Shown: positions 17,823 to 27,308 of the stretch, piece by piece
Layout of the letters: every line of letters begins with the position of its first letter
Position numbering within the stretch: position 1 is the stretch's first letter
NCBI GenBank assembly: GCA_036960485.1
Contig: JBALXS010000002.1
Coordinates: 58,517-122,516, forward strand
Length of the DNA: 64,000 nucleotides
Direction: 5' to 3'
Source of the DNA: Rs1 sp036960485
GTDB taxonomy: Bacteria; Pseudomonadota; Gammaproteobacteria; Pseudomonadales; Balneatricaceae
Program-made: the position numbers and the translations under genes
Notes under the pieces: model-generated
Database searches by the model: none
What the model was told of the DNA's origin: nothing
Seen by the model: only the letters and a program-made list of their open reading frames with translations

Positions 17823-18668
17823 ATGTCGAATAAATTTTTTGGACAATATTTGTTAGAAGAAGGTGTTATCAATGAAATACAGCTTTTGGCGACAACTAAT
17901 TTGCAAAAAGCTTCGTATTTAAGCTTAGGCCAAATTGCAATCGGCAAAGGTTATCTAACAGAAGAAGAAGCTCTGAAAATTAATCTCGAGCAACAGCGAA
18001 CAGATCAAAGGTATGGCGCCTTGGCAATTTCAATGGGATGTTTAAACACTGAGCAGCTTTCTGAATTATTTATTACACAGCAAAATTTAAGAAAATTTTT
18101 TGGTGAACTATTAGTTGATCAAAAAATATTGAGTAAAACAGTATTACTGGAGCACTTAGAGGCGCATGCGGAATTAAAGAGACAATCAACATTGCAATTA
18201 GATAGTGCTATTTACGCTAATGTACATGGCAAACTTATTGCGGATACTATTAATACTACAGTTAGATTGTTTTTGCGTATAGCTAAAACAAAAGTGCAAG
18301 TTACCAGTTACCAAGCAACAGATATTGTTGTCGGATCTCAACAGCTAGCATTTTCTCAGGTCGTGCATATACCAGAACCTTTGAAAATAGGCTTGGTGCT
18401 GGAAGATGAGTTAATGTTGATGGTGGCAAATAACTTTCTAAATATGGATGTTAGTGATAATCCTGCTATGTGCCAAGATGCAGTGTGTGAGTTTCTTAAT
18501 ATAATCTTGGGTAATGCTTTAGTAGGTTACAATCATCACGAGAATACTGAGTTAACGCCATCAGAAATCAGTGAAGCAGGCTATGATTTAAAGCCTCCCT
18601 ATGAATCCGTTTTTTGTATCACGATGGCGGGACCTAACCAATCTTTCAGTTTGTTTTTCTATAGCTAA
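17823..18668 (+). CDS. Four MshEN-type repeats fused to a CheX-like domain
   Basis: A 281-residue cytoplasmic protein. The first 115 residues hold four copies of a motif of the form FG-x-L-x4-G-x-[IL]-x4-L-x3-L-x2-Q, whose glycines fall at 7, 36, 65 and 94, exactly 29 residues apart. That is the period of the MshEN c-di-GMP-binding motif. Residues about 125-281 look like CheX: the phosphatase signature ExxN is present as EFLN (223-226), with the following GNA turn. CheX proteins dephosphorylate CheY-P. I infer a c-di-GMP-responsive phosphatase or adaptor. No chemotaxis gene is adjacent. It ends one base from the convergent argA. Confidence 0.7.
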   Translation: MSNKFFGQYLLEEGVINEIQLLATTNLQKASYLSLGQIAIGKGYLTEEEALKINLEQQRTDQRYGALAISMGCLNTEQLSELFITQQNLRKFFGELLVDQKILSKTVLLEHLEAHAELKRQSTLQLDSAIYANVHGKLIADTINTTVRLFLRIAKTKVQVTSYQATDIVVGSQQLAFSQVVHIPEPLKIGLVLEDELMLMVANNFLNMDVSDNPAMCQDAVCEFLNIILGNALVGYNHHENTELTPSEISEAGYDLKPPYESVFCITMAGPNQSFSLFFYS

Positions 18669-18669
18669 C

Positions 18670-20004
18670 TTATAAAACTTTCGCGAATACTTTAGATTTA
18701 CGCTGTAAATTATAAATTTTCTGTTTCTCTTGCGGCAGCTGATCAACACTAATTTCTTTAAAACCTTGTTCTAAAAACCAGTGTGCTGTTTTGGTGGTAA
18801 GCACAAATAACTCACTTAAATGTTTAGCGATAGCACGTTCTTCAACCGCTTTTAGCAACACATCACCTCGGCTGCCACCTAAGTAGTTTTCGTTAACCGC
18901 TATACAAGCTAGTTCACCGATACTTTCTTGGGCAAAGCTATAGAGCGCTGCGCAGGCAATAATCGCGTTATCTCTTTCTATCACGATAAACTGCTCAATT
19001 TCTGCTTCTAAGCGCTCCCTAGATCTTCGTACTAAAATGCCTTTTTCCTCTAAAGGGTTTATCAGCTCAATAATGCCGCCTATATCATCGACATTCGCAT
19101 CGCGCACTTGCTCGTAAGATTCTTCAATTACCATAGTACCATTGCCGTCTCTAGTGTAGAGCTCAGCAAGCATGGCGCCATCAATTTTGTAGGAAATTAA
19201 ATGTGAACGAGGAACGCCTCCATTGCATGCTTCAATGGCTGTTTCAAGCAATAATGAAATTTCGGTCTGAGCTTGGTTCGGGTCTTCAATTTGATTGCGG
19301 TATTGGCTGAGTAAACGCTGTGCTGTATTGCTTAAAAGCTCGCTACGCGTATCGCCATTGCTGTCGGTCATACCTTGCTCTTTGCCAAAGAGAATGAGCT
19401 TATCAGCTTGTAAAGCAACCGCGGCTTTAGCGGCAACCTGCTCAACGGGCAAGTTAAACATTTCACCGGTAGGTGAGTAACCGATGGTAGAGAGCAGCAC
19501 GATTGAATTTAAATCTAATATGTCTTGAATACCTTGATGATCGATACGTCTAACGTCACCCGTGTGACAAAGATCAACGCCATCAAAAACGCCGGCAGGG
19601 CGTGCGATAATGAAATTGCCTGAGGCTAGGCGAATCTTAGCTCCGTGCATCGGCGTGTTAATCAAACCCATCGAGAGCTTGGCTTCTATTAACGCTCGAA
19701 TAGTGCCGCTCGCTTCTACTGCACAATGTAAAGTATTAGCATCGGTTACTCTTCTGCGATGGTGAAGCTGTGCTTGTAAGCCTTGAGCCGCTAACTTCTG
19801 CTCTATTTGCGGGCGCGCTCCATAAACTAAAACTAGTCGTAAACCTAAACTATTTAGCAGTGCGATATCGTGTATCACATTGTCAAAATTAGCATCTTTA
19901 ACCGCTTCACCGCTAAGCATGATAACAACCGTGTTATTACGCAGCGCATTGATGTAGGGAGATGATTGGCGAAACCAATTCAGATATTGACTAACGTCAG
20001 GCAC
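18670..20004 (-). CDS. argA: N-acetylglutamate synthase
   Basis: Acetylates glutamate with acetyl-CoA in the first step of arginine synthesis. The amino acid kinase-like domain (about residues 15-290) includes VIMLSGEAV and LVLVYGARPQ, and the C-terminal GNAT domain (about 300-444) includes ACIAVNENYLGGSRGDVLL, the acetyl-CoA loop. The length of about 444 is that of classical ArgA. I choose the GTG at 20004, which follows GGAG at a good distance, over a TTG 18 bases upstream. The kinase-like domain is the site of arginine feedback inhibition in the family. Confidence 0.95.
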   Translation of the reverse strand: MPDVSQYLNWFRQSSPYINALRNNTVVIMLSGEAVKDANFDNVIHDIALLNSLGLRLVLVYGARPQIEQKLAAQGLQAQLHHRRRVTDANTLHCAVEASGTIRALIEAKLSMGLINTPMHGAKIRLASGNFIIARPAGVFDGVDLCHTGDVRRIDHQGIQDILDLNSIVLLSTIGYSPTGEMFNLPVEQVAAKAAVALQADKLILFGKEQGMTDSNGDTRSELLSNTAQRLLSQYRNQIEDPNQAQTEISLLLETAIEACNGGVPRSHLISYKIDGAMLAELYTRDGNGTMVIEESYEQVRDANVDDIGGIIELINPLEEKGILVRRSRERLEAEIEQFIVIERDNAIIACAALYSFAQESIGELACIAVNENYLGGSRGDVLLKAVEERAIAKHLSELFVLTTKTAHWFLEQGFKEISVDQLPQEKQKIYNLQRKSKVFAKVL

Positions 20005-20203
20005 AGCGAACTCCAAAAGCAAATAAATGCGCTATTGTGCCGCTTTTTAAAGATTAGGTCGAGTAACGATCAGCGCTTAAGCATTGAAACTTCAGTGAAG
20101 TAAGGTTTGGTTAGCAAGAACTGGAGAAAAGCTGAAGTTTGAGAGCGCTTCAGTGATGTGTATCACTAAAGCAGCCCTCCAACTTAGGGTGTTAATAAAG
20201 CTA

Positions 20204-21469
20204 TTAGCTAAAAATCCCTTTGAACATAAAGAAGAACATAATAGATAGCGCAGCACCTGCAGGTAAAGTGACTACCCAAGAGATAAATATCGTCCCTATC
20301 ACTTTTAGGTTTAAAGCGGCTAAGCCTCGGGCCAAACCAACACCTAAAACAGCACCCACTAATGTGTGAGTGGTCGAAATTGGCAAACCCGTTCCCGAAG
20401 CGACAACCACAGTAGTTGCAGCAGCGAGCGTTGCAGCAAAGCCACGTGACGGCGTGAGTTCAGTGATGTTATTACCAACAGTTGCTATTACCTTGTGACC
20501 GTACATTACCAGCCCTGCAACGATACCCGCACCACCTAAGAGTAGAATCCACGAAGGCATTACGGATTTTTGTAGAACTTCTCCGCCGGCATTAACCACC
20601 CCAACAATAGCAGCAATAGGGCCAACAGCATTAGCGACATCGTTTGACCCGTGCGCAAAAGCCATCGCACACGCTGTGAACATCATCAGTACGCCGAATA
20701 CTTTTTCAACACTAGAAAAGTGATAATCTTTATCAGCTTGTTTATCTTCTTTAATACGGTTGAGCAGTAATTTTCCGAAAACCATCGTGACAAAAGCGAT
20801 GCCGACTGAAATAAGCGCGCTGTTGATAAAGCTTACATCTAAGCCAATATGTTTTAAGCCTTTAGTAAACGTTACCATTGAAATAATAAAGCCAACTAAG
20901 AAAATATAACCAGGTACGTACCTTTGTGCATTCCTAAAAGGATTGGCGGTATCAAGCACCAGTTTTTGTACGGACCTAAACAAGAAGAAAGCGATAAAGC
21001 CTGCGGTTAGCGGAGACACGACCCAGCTGGCAACTATTTTCGCCACTTTAGCCCAGTTAACAGCATCGGGAGAAATACCTACCGCAGCAAAGCCAACAAT
21101 AGCGCCCACGATGGTATGAGTCGTAGAGACAGGCCAGCCATAATAAGTAGCCACTAGTAACCAAATTGCCGCCGCTAACAATGCCGACATCATGCCAAAT
21201 ATTAATAACTCTGGCGCGCCTGAAAGTATAGATGGATCTATTATACCTTTACGAATGGTTGCAGTTACCGCGCCACCTGCTAAATAAGCACCGGCAAACT
21301 CAAAGACAATAGCAATCATAATAGCTTGTTTTAAAGTCAAAGCTTTAGAGCCAACAGAAGTACCCATAGCATTTGCTACGTCATTGGCGCCGACACCCCA
21401 AGCCATAAAGAAACCAAAAACACAGGCCATAATGACAATCATGTCACCGTGTTGAGCAATAATATTCAT
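20204..21469 (-). CDS. pit: Inorganic phosphate transporter, PiT family
   Basis: A 421-residue inner-membrane phosphate:cation symporter with about ten to twelve helices. The two family signatures are present as inverted halves: GVGANDVANAMGTSVGSK near residue 26 and AHGSNDVANAVGP near residue 275, and each half also has a GLPISTTHT/GWPVSTTHT segment. It lies 24 bases after the DUF47 gene, its usual partner, and the two form an operon. P. aeruginosa has the same pair close to argA. Confidence 0.95.
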   Translation of the reverse strand: MNIIAQHGDMIVIMACVFGFFMAWGVGANDVANAMGTSVGSKALTLKQAIMIAIVFEFAGAYLAGGAVTATIRKGIIDPSILSGAPELLIFGMMSALLAAAIWLLVATYYGWPVSTTHTIVGAIVGFAAVGISPDAVNWAKVAKIVASWVVSPLTAGFIAFFLFRSVQKLVLDTANPFRNAQRYVPGYIFLVGFIISMVTFTKGLKHIGLDVSFINSALISVGIAFVTMVFGKLLLNRIKEDKQADKDYHFSSVEKVFGVLMMFTACAMAFAHGSNDVANAVGPIAAIVGVVNAGGEVLQKSVMPSWILLLGGAGIVAGLVMYGHKVIATVGNNITELTPSRGFAATLAAATTVVVASGTGLPISTTHTLVGAVLGVGLARGLAALNLKVIGTIFISWVVTLPAGAALSIMFFFMFKGIFS

Positions 21470-21493
21470 AATTTTAACTCTTAGATTCCGCTA

Positions 21494-22174
21494 CTATTGA
21501 GCGATAAGTAATTGAAGTCTGCCGCCTACATCTTGTGCGCGGTCAGCGAGGTCTCCAATCCATGAGATGATTTTATACAAGAAAATAGCATCGATTGGAT
21601 CGAGCTCTTTTTCTACTTTAAATAGGGAGTGACGAATATGTCGTTCTAATTCATCAGTTTTGTGCTCAAGATCATCAAGCTTTACAATAAGTGCTTCAAC
21701 CACCTCAACTTCACGACCGCGAAAACCTGCACCAATCAATTCATCAAGTTCATTTAAAGCAATCAAAGCTTGATTTGAGGTATCGACAGCGGCTTGCACA
21801 AAGGCTAACATTTCTTGCTGTATTGCAGCTGGAATATTGGTTTGTCTACCTAGCATAATGCCAGAGATGTCTTTTGCACGATTGGCTATTTTATCTTGCA
21901 TACGCAATAAATTTAATAAATCAGTACGTGGGACAGGTAAAAATAAACTACTAGGAAGGGATTGGCGGATATCTTTTTTGATTTCGTCGGCTTCATGCTC
22001 TAAATCGGTAATTTGTAGCTGATATTTCTCAGCTAGTTCCCAATCATTTGCAAAAGAAGCTTCAAAAAAAGGAATGAGTTGTTCTGCACAATCTTGTGCT
22101 TTTGCTATATGTTCCTGCATTGGTTTGAACGGCGATCGTGCAAACATTTGCAAGAATGGATTAGTTGCGACCAT
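21494..22174 (-). CDS. DUF47/PhoU-like accessory protein of the phosphate transporter
   Basis: A 226-residue all-helical cytoplasmic protein of the TIGR00153/DUF47 family, distantly related to PhoU. The segments QITDLEHEADEIKKDIRQSL and KLDDLEHKTDELERHIRHSL are the two repeated E-x-x-H-E/K-x-D-E metal-binding motifs of this family. The gene precedes and is probably co-transcribed with pit, and it is believed to modulate Pit activity. The start is the ATG at 22174. The divergent 155-base region upstream holds the promoters for this operon and the CYTH gene. Confidence 0.9.
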   Translation of the reverse strand: MVATNPFLQMFARSPFKPMQEHIAKAQDCAEQLIPFFEASFANDWELAEKYQLQITDLEHEADEIKKDIRQSLPSSLFLPVPRTDLLNLLRMQDKIANRAKDISGIMLGRQTNIPAAIQQEMLAFVQAAVDTSNQALIALNELDELIGAGFRGREVEVVEALIVKLDDLEHKTDELERHIRHSLFKVEKELDPIDAIFLYKIISWIGDLADRAQDVGGRLQLLIAQ

Positions 22175-22329
22175 AATCCTAAACCTCGTTGGTTATAATT
22201 TCGCGAAGTATAAATGCTGATGTCACAAAGTTGTAGCAAAAAGTGGTACTTTTCACATGTTTATAAGTATAAGCAAACCTAATATACTGTAGATAGATGT
22301 TATCTAACTGATATCTAGGAGTTAATTAT

Positions 22330-22959
22330 TTGAAACAAGAAATAGAAGTAAAGCTAAGTATTGACCCAAACAAAGTTGCAAAGTTATTAAATTGCGATTT
22401 TATCATTCAGCTAGCGAGTAAATTTGAAAAGAAGCAATTAGGAAACACTTATTACGACACAGTTCAGCTAGAGTTAAAAAAGAAGAGAATAGCGTTACGT
22501 GTGCGTAACAGTGATGGTAAATTTATCCAAACGTTAAAAACGCAAGGACAAAGTAATGATGGTCTGCATCAAAGATTAGAATGGGAGTGGGATTTACCCA
22601 CTCAGCAGCTAGACTGTACTTTATTACCAACAGAGCATTGGCCTCAACAAATTGATCCGCATCAGTTAAAAGCTATTTTTAGCACAAACTTTACGCGCCA
22701 GCTTTGGTATTTTGAGCATACTAGCGTTAACGGCGTAAGCTCTAATATCGAAATGGCTTTAGACCAAGGGTTAGTAGAAACCTTGGGCGTAGATAAGACG
22801 ATAACCATCAGTGAGTTAGAATTAGAACTAGTCAGCGGCGATGCGAGCGCTTTACAAGAAGTTGCACAAATATTGATGAAAGAATGCACAGATTTGCAAC
22901 CGAGTGATGTTAGTAAAGCGGCAAAAGGATACACCTTGTTAGCGCAAAATCTTAGTTAA
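22330..22959 (+). CDS. CYTH-domain inorganic triphosphatase
   Basis: A 209-residue protein of the CYTH superfamily, cytoplasmic enzymes that hydrolyse inorganic triphosphate using a tunnel of acidic and basic residues. The signature E-x-E-x-K is present at the start (EIEVKL), followed by YYDT, LRVR, KTQG and the ELELVSGD strand. It lacks the C-terminal CHAD domain found in many homologues. Translation begins at TTG (22330) with GGAG eight bases upstream. It lies 108 bases before glnE on the same strand. P. aeruginosa has a CYTH gene in the same neighbourhood. Confidence 0.88.
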   Translation: MKQEIEVKLSIDPNKVAKLLNCDFIIQLASKFEKKQLGNTYYDTVQLELKKKRIALRVRNSDGKFIQTLKTQGQSNDGLHQRLEWEWDLPTQQLDCTLLPTEHWPQQIDPHQLKAIFSTNFTRQLWYFEHTSVNGVSSNIEMALDQGLVETLGVDKTITISELELELVSGDASALQEVAQILMKECTDLQPSDVSKAAKGYTLLAQNLS

Positions 22960-23067
22960 TAATGATCAACATGTTTGTGTATAAAGGTTGTATGTAAAGA
23001 ATTGCAAGAGATACCATTAATGCATAAGCGCGAGTCATTGTACTTGCTAGAAAATCAAAGGAGTTCC

Positions 23068-25977
23068 ATGAACAAACCGCATTTAAGCACTATTCCCCAG
23101 CAGCTACATTCATATGTGCAGCAGCAGTGGTCTCGCTTACAACCTTGTTTTGAATTAGTCACTTTATCAAGTGATCAAACTCACGCACTGACAAAAGTAG
23201 TCGCGACTAGTGATTACGTGGTTGAGCAGTTTGTGGCTAAACCTGAGATGCTCACACAGCTCATAGAGTCTCAAGAATTGCAGCAAAGCTATAAACCGCG
23301 TACATATACCGAAAAACTAGCTGCTCTTTTACAAGACATAGACGACGAAACTTTACTAGGCAAACAACTACGGCTATTTCGCCATCGTGAAATGGTACGT
23401 TTGATTTGGCGTGATTTGAACCGGTTTTCTGATACAAGACAAACCATTACTGAGCTAAGTGCATTAGCCGATGCTTGTGTGGATGAAAGCCTTAAAAAGC
23501 TTTATGCAATGCTTTGTAGTCGCTTTGGTACTCCTTTCTCTAAAGCCGATGAAACATCACCTGCAGAGCAGCAATATCTAGTTGTTTTAGGGATGGGTAA
23601 GCTAGGCGCGAATGAACTGAACTTGTCATCCGATATAGATTTAATGTTTTGCTATGCTAAAAACGGTGAAACTCAGGGTCATAAAAAATCGCTAGATAAC
23701 CAAGAGTTTTTTATACGCTTAGGTAAAAAGCTCATTCAAGCGTTAGATGCGCCAACCGCTGAAGGTTTTGTTTTTAGAGTCGATATGCGTTTACGTCCTT
23801 TTGGCAGCGTTAGCCCTTTAGCCTGTAGTTTTATTGCAATGGAAAACTATTATCAACAGCATGGCAGAGAGTGGGAACGCTATGCGATGATCAAAGCACG
23901 CGTTGTGGCAGGTGACAGCCCACAGACTCGGCAATTGATGGTAGATCTAAAGCCTTTTGTGTATCGCAAGTATATTGACTATTCCGCATTTGAATCACTG
24001 CGCGAAATGAAAGCGATGATCAATGGTGAAGTGCGTCGCAAAGGGTTGACTAACAATGTAAAGCTGGGGGCAGGCGGCATTCGCGAAATAGAATTCGTCG
24101 CGCAAGCTTTTCAGCTGATTCGTGGCGGAAGAGATAAGCGATTACAGCAGCGTGGTTTACTTAACATATTGCCCTTGTTACCTGAAACAGTAGGTGTACC
24201 AGAGCAAGTGATAACAGAACTTCGTGATGCCTATCTTTTTTTACGCGATACTGAGCATGCCATACAAGCAGTAGGAGATCGGCAAACCCAAGAGTTACCT
24301 ATCGATGAGCAAGAGCTGTTGCGCATAGCTTGTAGCTTAGGTTTTGGTGATAACCAGAGCTTTTTGCAGTGCTTAGAAGAACACCGAAGTCACGTAAGTA
24401 CTCATTTCGCACAAATACTGGCGTCTAGTGAAGATGAAGCTAAAAATAATGCGGATAGCAGCGATTGGCTATTATTGTGGGAATTAAAGCTATCGACTGA
24501 AGAGGCTGAACAATTGTGCGCAGAAAAAGGTTTTGAGCAAGCACCGCTGGCAAGTAAGCTCATTACAGATATGGCAGGTTCGAAAAATGTCAAAATGCTA
24601 CAACCAATCACCATAGAGCGCTTAAAATTAGTTATCCCTAAACTGTTAGCTCAGATCAGTGATAGCGATAACAATATTCAAACATTAGAGCGTGTGCTTA
24701 TTTTGGTCGTTGCTATTTTACGGCGCTCTGCGTATTTAGTACTTTTAGCGGAAAACCCTGACGCATTAAAGCAACTGGTTAAACTTTGTTCTGCAAGTAG
24801 CTGGTTTTCAAATATACTAACAAAGCAGCCGGTATTGTTAGATGAGTTGATCACGCCACAAACTTTATATACACCTCCTGGAAAGCTAGCGCTAGATTTT
24901 GAGCTGAATCGACAGATGTTGCGCATACCAGAAGATGATGAAGAACAGCAGATGGATAGCTTGCGCTATTTTAAACACGCTCATCTTTTGCGAGTGGCTG
25001 CCAGTGATATCACAGGTGTTCTACCGCTGATGAAAGTGAGTGATTACTTAACGTGGTTGGCTGAAACTATTTTACAGCGCGTATTAGATATAGCTTGGCG
25101 TACTTTAGTTGCTAAGCATGGCGTGCCTTGCAACAGTTCGGGTGAAGAGCAAGGGCGAGACTTTATTGTAGTGGCCTACGGTAAAATGGGTGGCATAGAG
25201 CTTTCTTATGGCTCTGATTTAGACTTAGTGTTTATCCACGGCAGTGATTCGAACGCAATGACAAACGGCATGAAATCTATTACCAATGCAGTGTTCTTCA
25301 CACGCTTAGGTCAGCGAGTTATCCACATCTTAAATACGTTCACAGCAAGTGGACAACTTTATGAAATTGATATGCGCTTAAGACCTGCCGGTAATTCGGG
25401 GATGTTGGTCAGTACTTTAGAAGCATTTTCAGCGTACCAGCTTAATAACGCTTGGACGTGGGAGCATCAAGCATTAGTGAGAGCAAGGGTAATAAGTGGT
25501 AGCGAATCATTAAGCCAAGCATTTAGTGTGGTGAGAGAGAATATCCTAGCTAGTAAGAGAGATGATGCCACTTTGTGTACGCAAGTGCGTGAAATGCGCG
25601 AAAAAATGCGCAGTCATTTAGGCACCGCGCAGCCACAACAAAACATGCAATTTAATCTTAAACAAGATCGTGGTGGCATCGTCGATATAGAATTTATCGT
25701 GCAGTATTTTTGCTTGGCTTATAGTCATCAACACCCGAGCATTATTACCTATACCGATAACATTCGAATTCTAGATGCGGTGCAAGCGGTGAGCTTACTT
25801 GGTGAAGAGGATGCGCAGAAGTTACGTGAAGCTTACAAAGCTTTCAGAGCAGTAGGGCATCGCCAAGCAATGCAAGATCAATCTTCTACGATAGAGGTGA
25901 GTGCATTAAAAGAGCATCGTATGGAAGTGAGTTTGCTTTGGGATAAAATTATTGGTGCTAAGGCTGTTAGTGTATAA
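23068..25977 (+). CDS. glnE: Glutamine synthetase adenylyltransferase/adenylyl-removing enzyme
   Basis: A bifunctional regulator of glutamine synthetase, about 969 residues. The N-terminal adenylyl-removing domain has GMGKLGANELNLSSDIDLMF and the C-terminal adenylyltransferase domain has AYGKMGGIELSYGSDLDLVF, each a G-x-x-D-x-D nucleotidyltransferase motif; both also have the LRPFG/LRPAGNSG loops. I choose the ATG at 23068, which follows a strong AAAGGAG. An in-frame extension from 22975 would add 31 poorly conserved residues. Convergent with ilvE. PII proteins control it in the family. Confidence 0.96.
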   Translation: MNKPHLSTIPQQLHSYVQQQWSRLQPCFELVTLSSDQTHALTKVVATSDYVVEQFVAKPEMLTQLIESQELQQSYKPRTYTEKLAALLQDIDDETLLGKQLRLFRHREMVRLIWRDLNRFSDTRQTITELSALADACVDESLKKLYAMLCSRFGTPFSKADETSPAEQQYLVVLGMGKLGANELNLSSDIDLMFCYAKNGETQGHKKSLDNQEFFIRLGKKLIQALDAPTAEGFVFRVDMRLRPFGSVSPLACSFIAMENYYQQHGREWERYAMIKARVVAGDSPQTRQLMVDLKPFVYRKYIDYSAFESLREMKAMINGEVRRKGLTNNVKLGAGGIREIEFVAQAFQLIRGGRDKRLQQRGLLNILPLLPETVGVPEQVITELRDAYLFLRDTEHAIQAVGDRQTQELPIDEQELLRIACSLGFGDNQSFLQCLEEHRSHVSTHFAQILASSEDEAKNNADSSDWLLLWELKLSTEEAEQLCAEKGFEQAPLASKLITDMAGSKNVKMLQPITIERLKLVIPKLLAQISDSDNNIQTLERVLILVVAILRRSAYLVLLAENPDALKQLVKLCSASSWFSNILTKQPVLLDELITPQTLYTPPGKLALDFELNRQMLRIPEDDEEQQMDSLRYFKHAHLLRVAASDITGVLPLMKVSDYLTWLAETILQRVLDIAWRTLVAKHGVPCNSSGEEQGRDFIVVAYGKMGGIELSYGSDLDLVFIHGSDSNAMTNGMKSITNAVFFTRLGQRVIHILNTFTASGQLYEIDMRLRPAGNSGMLVSTLEAFSAYQLNNAWTWEHQALVRARVISGSESLSQAFSVVRENILASKRDDATLCTQVREMREKMRSHLGTAQPQQNMQFNLKQDRGGIVDIEFIVQYFCLAYSHQHPSIITYTDNIRILDAVQAVSLLGEEDAQKLREAYKAFRAVGHRQAMQDQSSTIEVSALKEHRMEVSLLWDKIIGAKAVSV

Positions 25978-25990
25978 AGCACTCACTGGG

Positions 25991-26022
25991 CTAGCTTGAC
26001 GCATTAAATAACATCAAGCTAG
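25991..26022. terminator. Hairpin between convergent glnE and ilvE
   Basis: Perfect nine-base arms CTAGCTTGA (25991-25999) and TCAAGCTAG (26014-26022) flank a 14-base loop in the short gap between convergent genes. The T tract on the plus strand is broken (TAAAGGGTTAG), so it is only a probable bidirectional terminator. Confidence 0.4.
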
Positions 26023-26051
26023 TAAAGGGTTAGTTATTTAGATGCCGGATT

Positions 26052-27047
26052 TTAGACTTTAAATAACCAGTTATGCTTATCTTCAGCAAGTCCCCACTGG
26101 ATATCGTTCATTGCCTGGCGTAACTTCTTAGTAATAGGCCCTTCTTTACCATCTGCTACTTGGTACTCTTTATCTTTATGAATAAAGGTGCCAACAGGCG
26201 CAAGTACTGCAGCGGTTCCAGATAGTGCTGCTTCACAGCTAGCCTTACCAGAGCGCTCGATTATTTCTTCAACTGAAATTTCTCGCTCGCTTACCGTCAA
26301 GCCCATATCGCGTGCTAAGGTTAAAATTGAATCACGAGTAACGCCGTGTAAAAAGCTTTCGTCTAATGCTTTAGTGATTATTTCGCCGTCGTCGATCAAT
26401 AAGAAGTTTGCAGCGCCGGTTTCTTGTGCAAATCCACCTGGGCAAAACAGCACTTGATCAGCTTGGAACTTATCTCTCGCTTGCATGATTGGGCGCAAAG
26501 CACTGGCGTAGTTACCACCACTTTTAATCATGCCATTGTGAGGAGCGCAGCGCATACCGGTTTCATCTAATAGTAAGCGTAACCCGCCAGCATCACTTTT
26601 GAAATATTCTCCAACAGGTGATAGTAAAATGTATTGCAAAGAAGTATCAGAAGGGGTTGCCGCTTTGCCAATGGCTGGATCGATACCAAAGTGAGTTGGG
26701 CGAATATACATAGATCCAGGGGGCGCGGGTACATCATTTGCATATTGTGCAACAGAATCTAAGATCATGTGTGCAGTCGCATCTTTATCAATAGCTGGCA
26801 GTGATAACAGTTCACTACTTTGCGCAAAACGCGCTATGTTTTTATCCATGCGGAACAGCTTGATTGATCCATCAGGTTGCTTGAATGCTTTTAAGCCTTC
26901 AAAACAAGTACTTGAGTAATGTAATACATGGGCGCCGGGATGCAGTGTAATGCTGTCACTCGCTACCATTTCAGCTTGGCTCCACTGAGAGCCATCAAAA
27001 CGAGAAATTGCCATTTGCGGCATAAAAACTGTACCAAACGCAGCCAT
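26052..27047 (-). CDS. ilvE: Branched-chain amino acid aminotransferase
   Basis: A PLP fold-type IV transaminase of about 331 residues that makes or degrades valine, leucine and isoleucine. Visible are the LHYSSTCFEGLKAF segment, the PLP lysine in the SGGNYASAL region (IKSGGNYA), and the FLHGVTRDSILTLARD helix. The length fits the longer bacterial class of BCATs, not the 309-residue E. coli form. I choose the ATG at 27047, with GAGG six bases upstream; an upstream in-frame start has no ribosome site. The next gene in the opposite direction is waaF. Confidence 0.9.
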   Translation of the reverse strand: MAAFGTVFMPQMAISRFDGSQWSQAEMVASDSITLHPGAHVLHYSSTCFEGLKAFKQPDGSIKLFRMDKNIARFAQSSELLSLPAIDKDATAHMILDSVAQYANDVPAPPGSMYIRPTHFGIDPAIGKAATPSDTSLQYILLSPVGEYFKSDAGGLRLLLDETGMRCAPHNGMIKSGGNYASALRPIMQARDKFQADQVLFCPGGFAQETGAANFLLIDDGEIITKALDESFLHGVTRDSILTLARDMGLTVSEREISVEEIIERSGKASCEAALSGTAAVLAPVGTFIHKDKEYQVADGKEGPITKKLRQAMNDIQWGLAEDKHNWLFKV

Positions 27048-27290
27048 CTGAAACCTCAAAAAATATAATATAGTTATTTGCAAAGAGAGTGTAGATTGTC
27101 AGATGATGAGCTTTTTACATCGACAATTACTTTAAGCCACCGATTGTAATCACCCTCGCAGCAAAAAGGAATTACTGGAGTTAATAAATATCGAGAATTT
27201 ACAAATAAACTGGGGATGAAGCCGCATTTTTAGTATGATATGACGCTATTTATAAAAACCTTGATTAGGATAAATCTCAAAGGAGATAAA

Positions 27291-27308
27291 ATGGGGGCAA
27301 GCAATTGA
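27291..27308 (+). other. Five-codon minicistron overlapping the waaF start
   Basis: An AAGGAG at 27280-27285 sits at ideal distance from an ATG at 27291 that opens a five-residue frame (MGASN). Its TGA stop (27306-27308) overlaps the TTG start of waaF. The same site has a run of five G bases right after the ATG, where adding one G would put this ATG in frame with waaF. Whether it is translated is inference. Confidence 0.45.
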
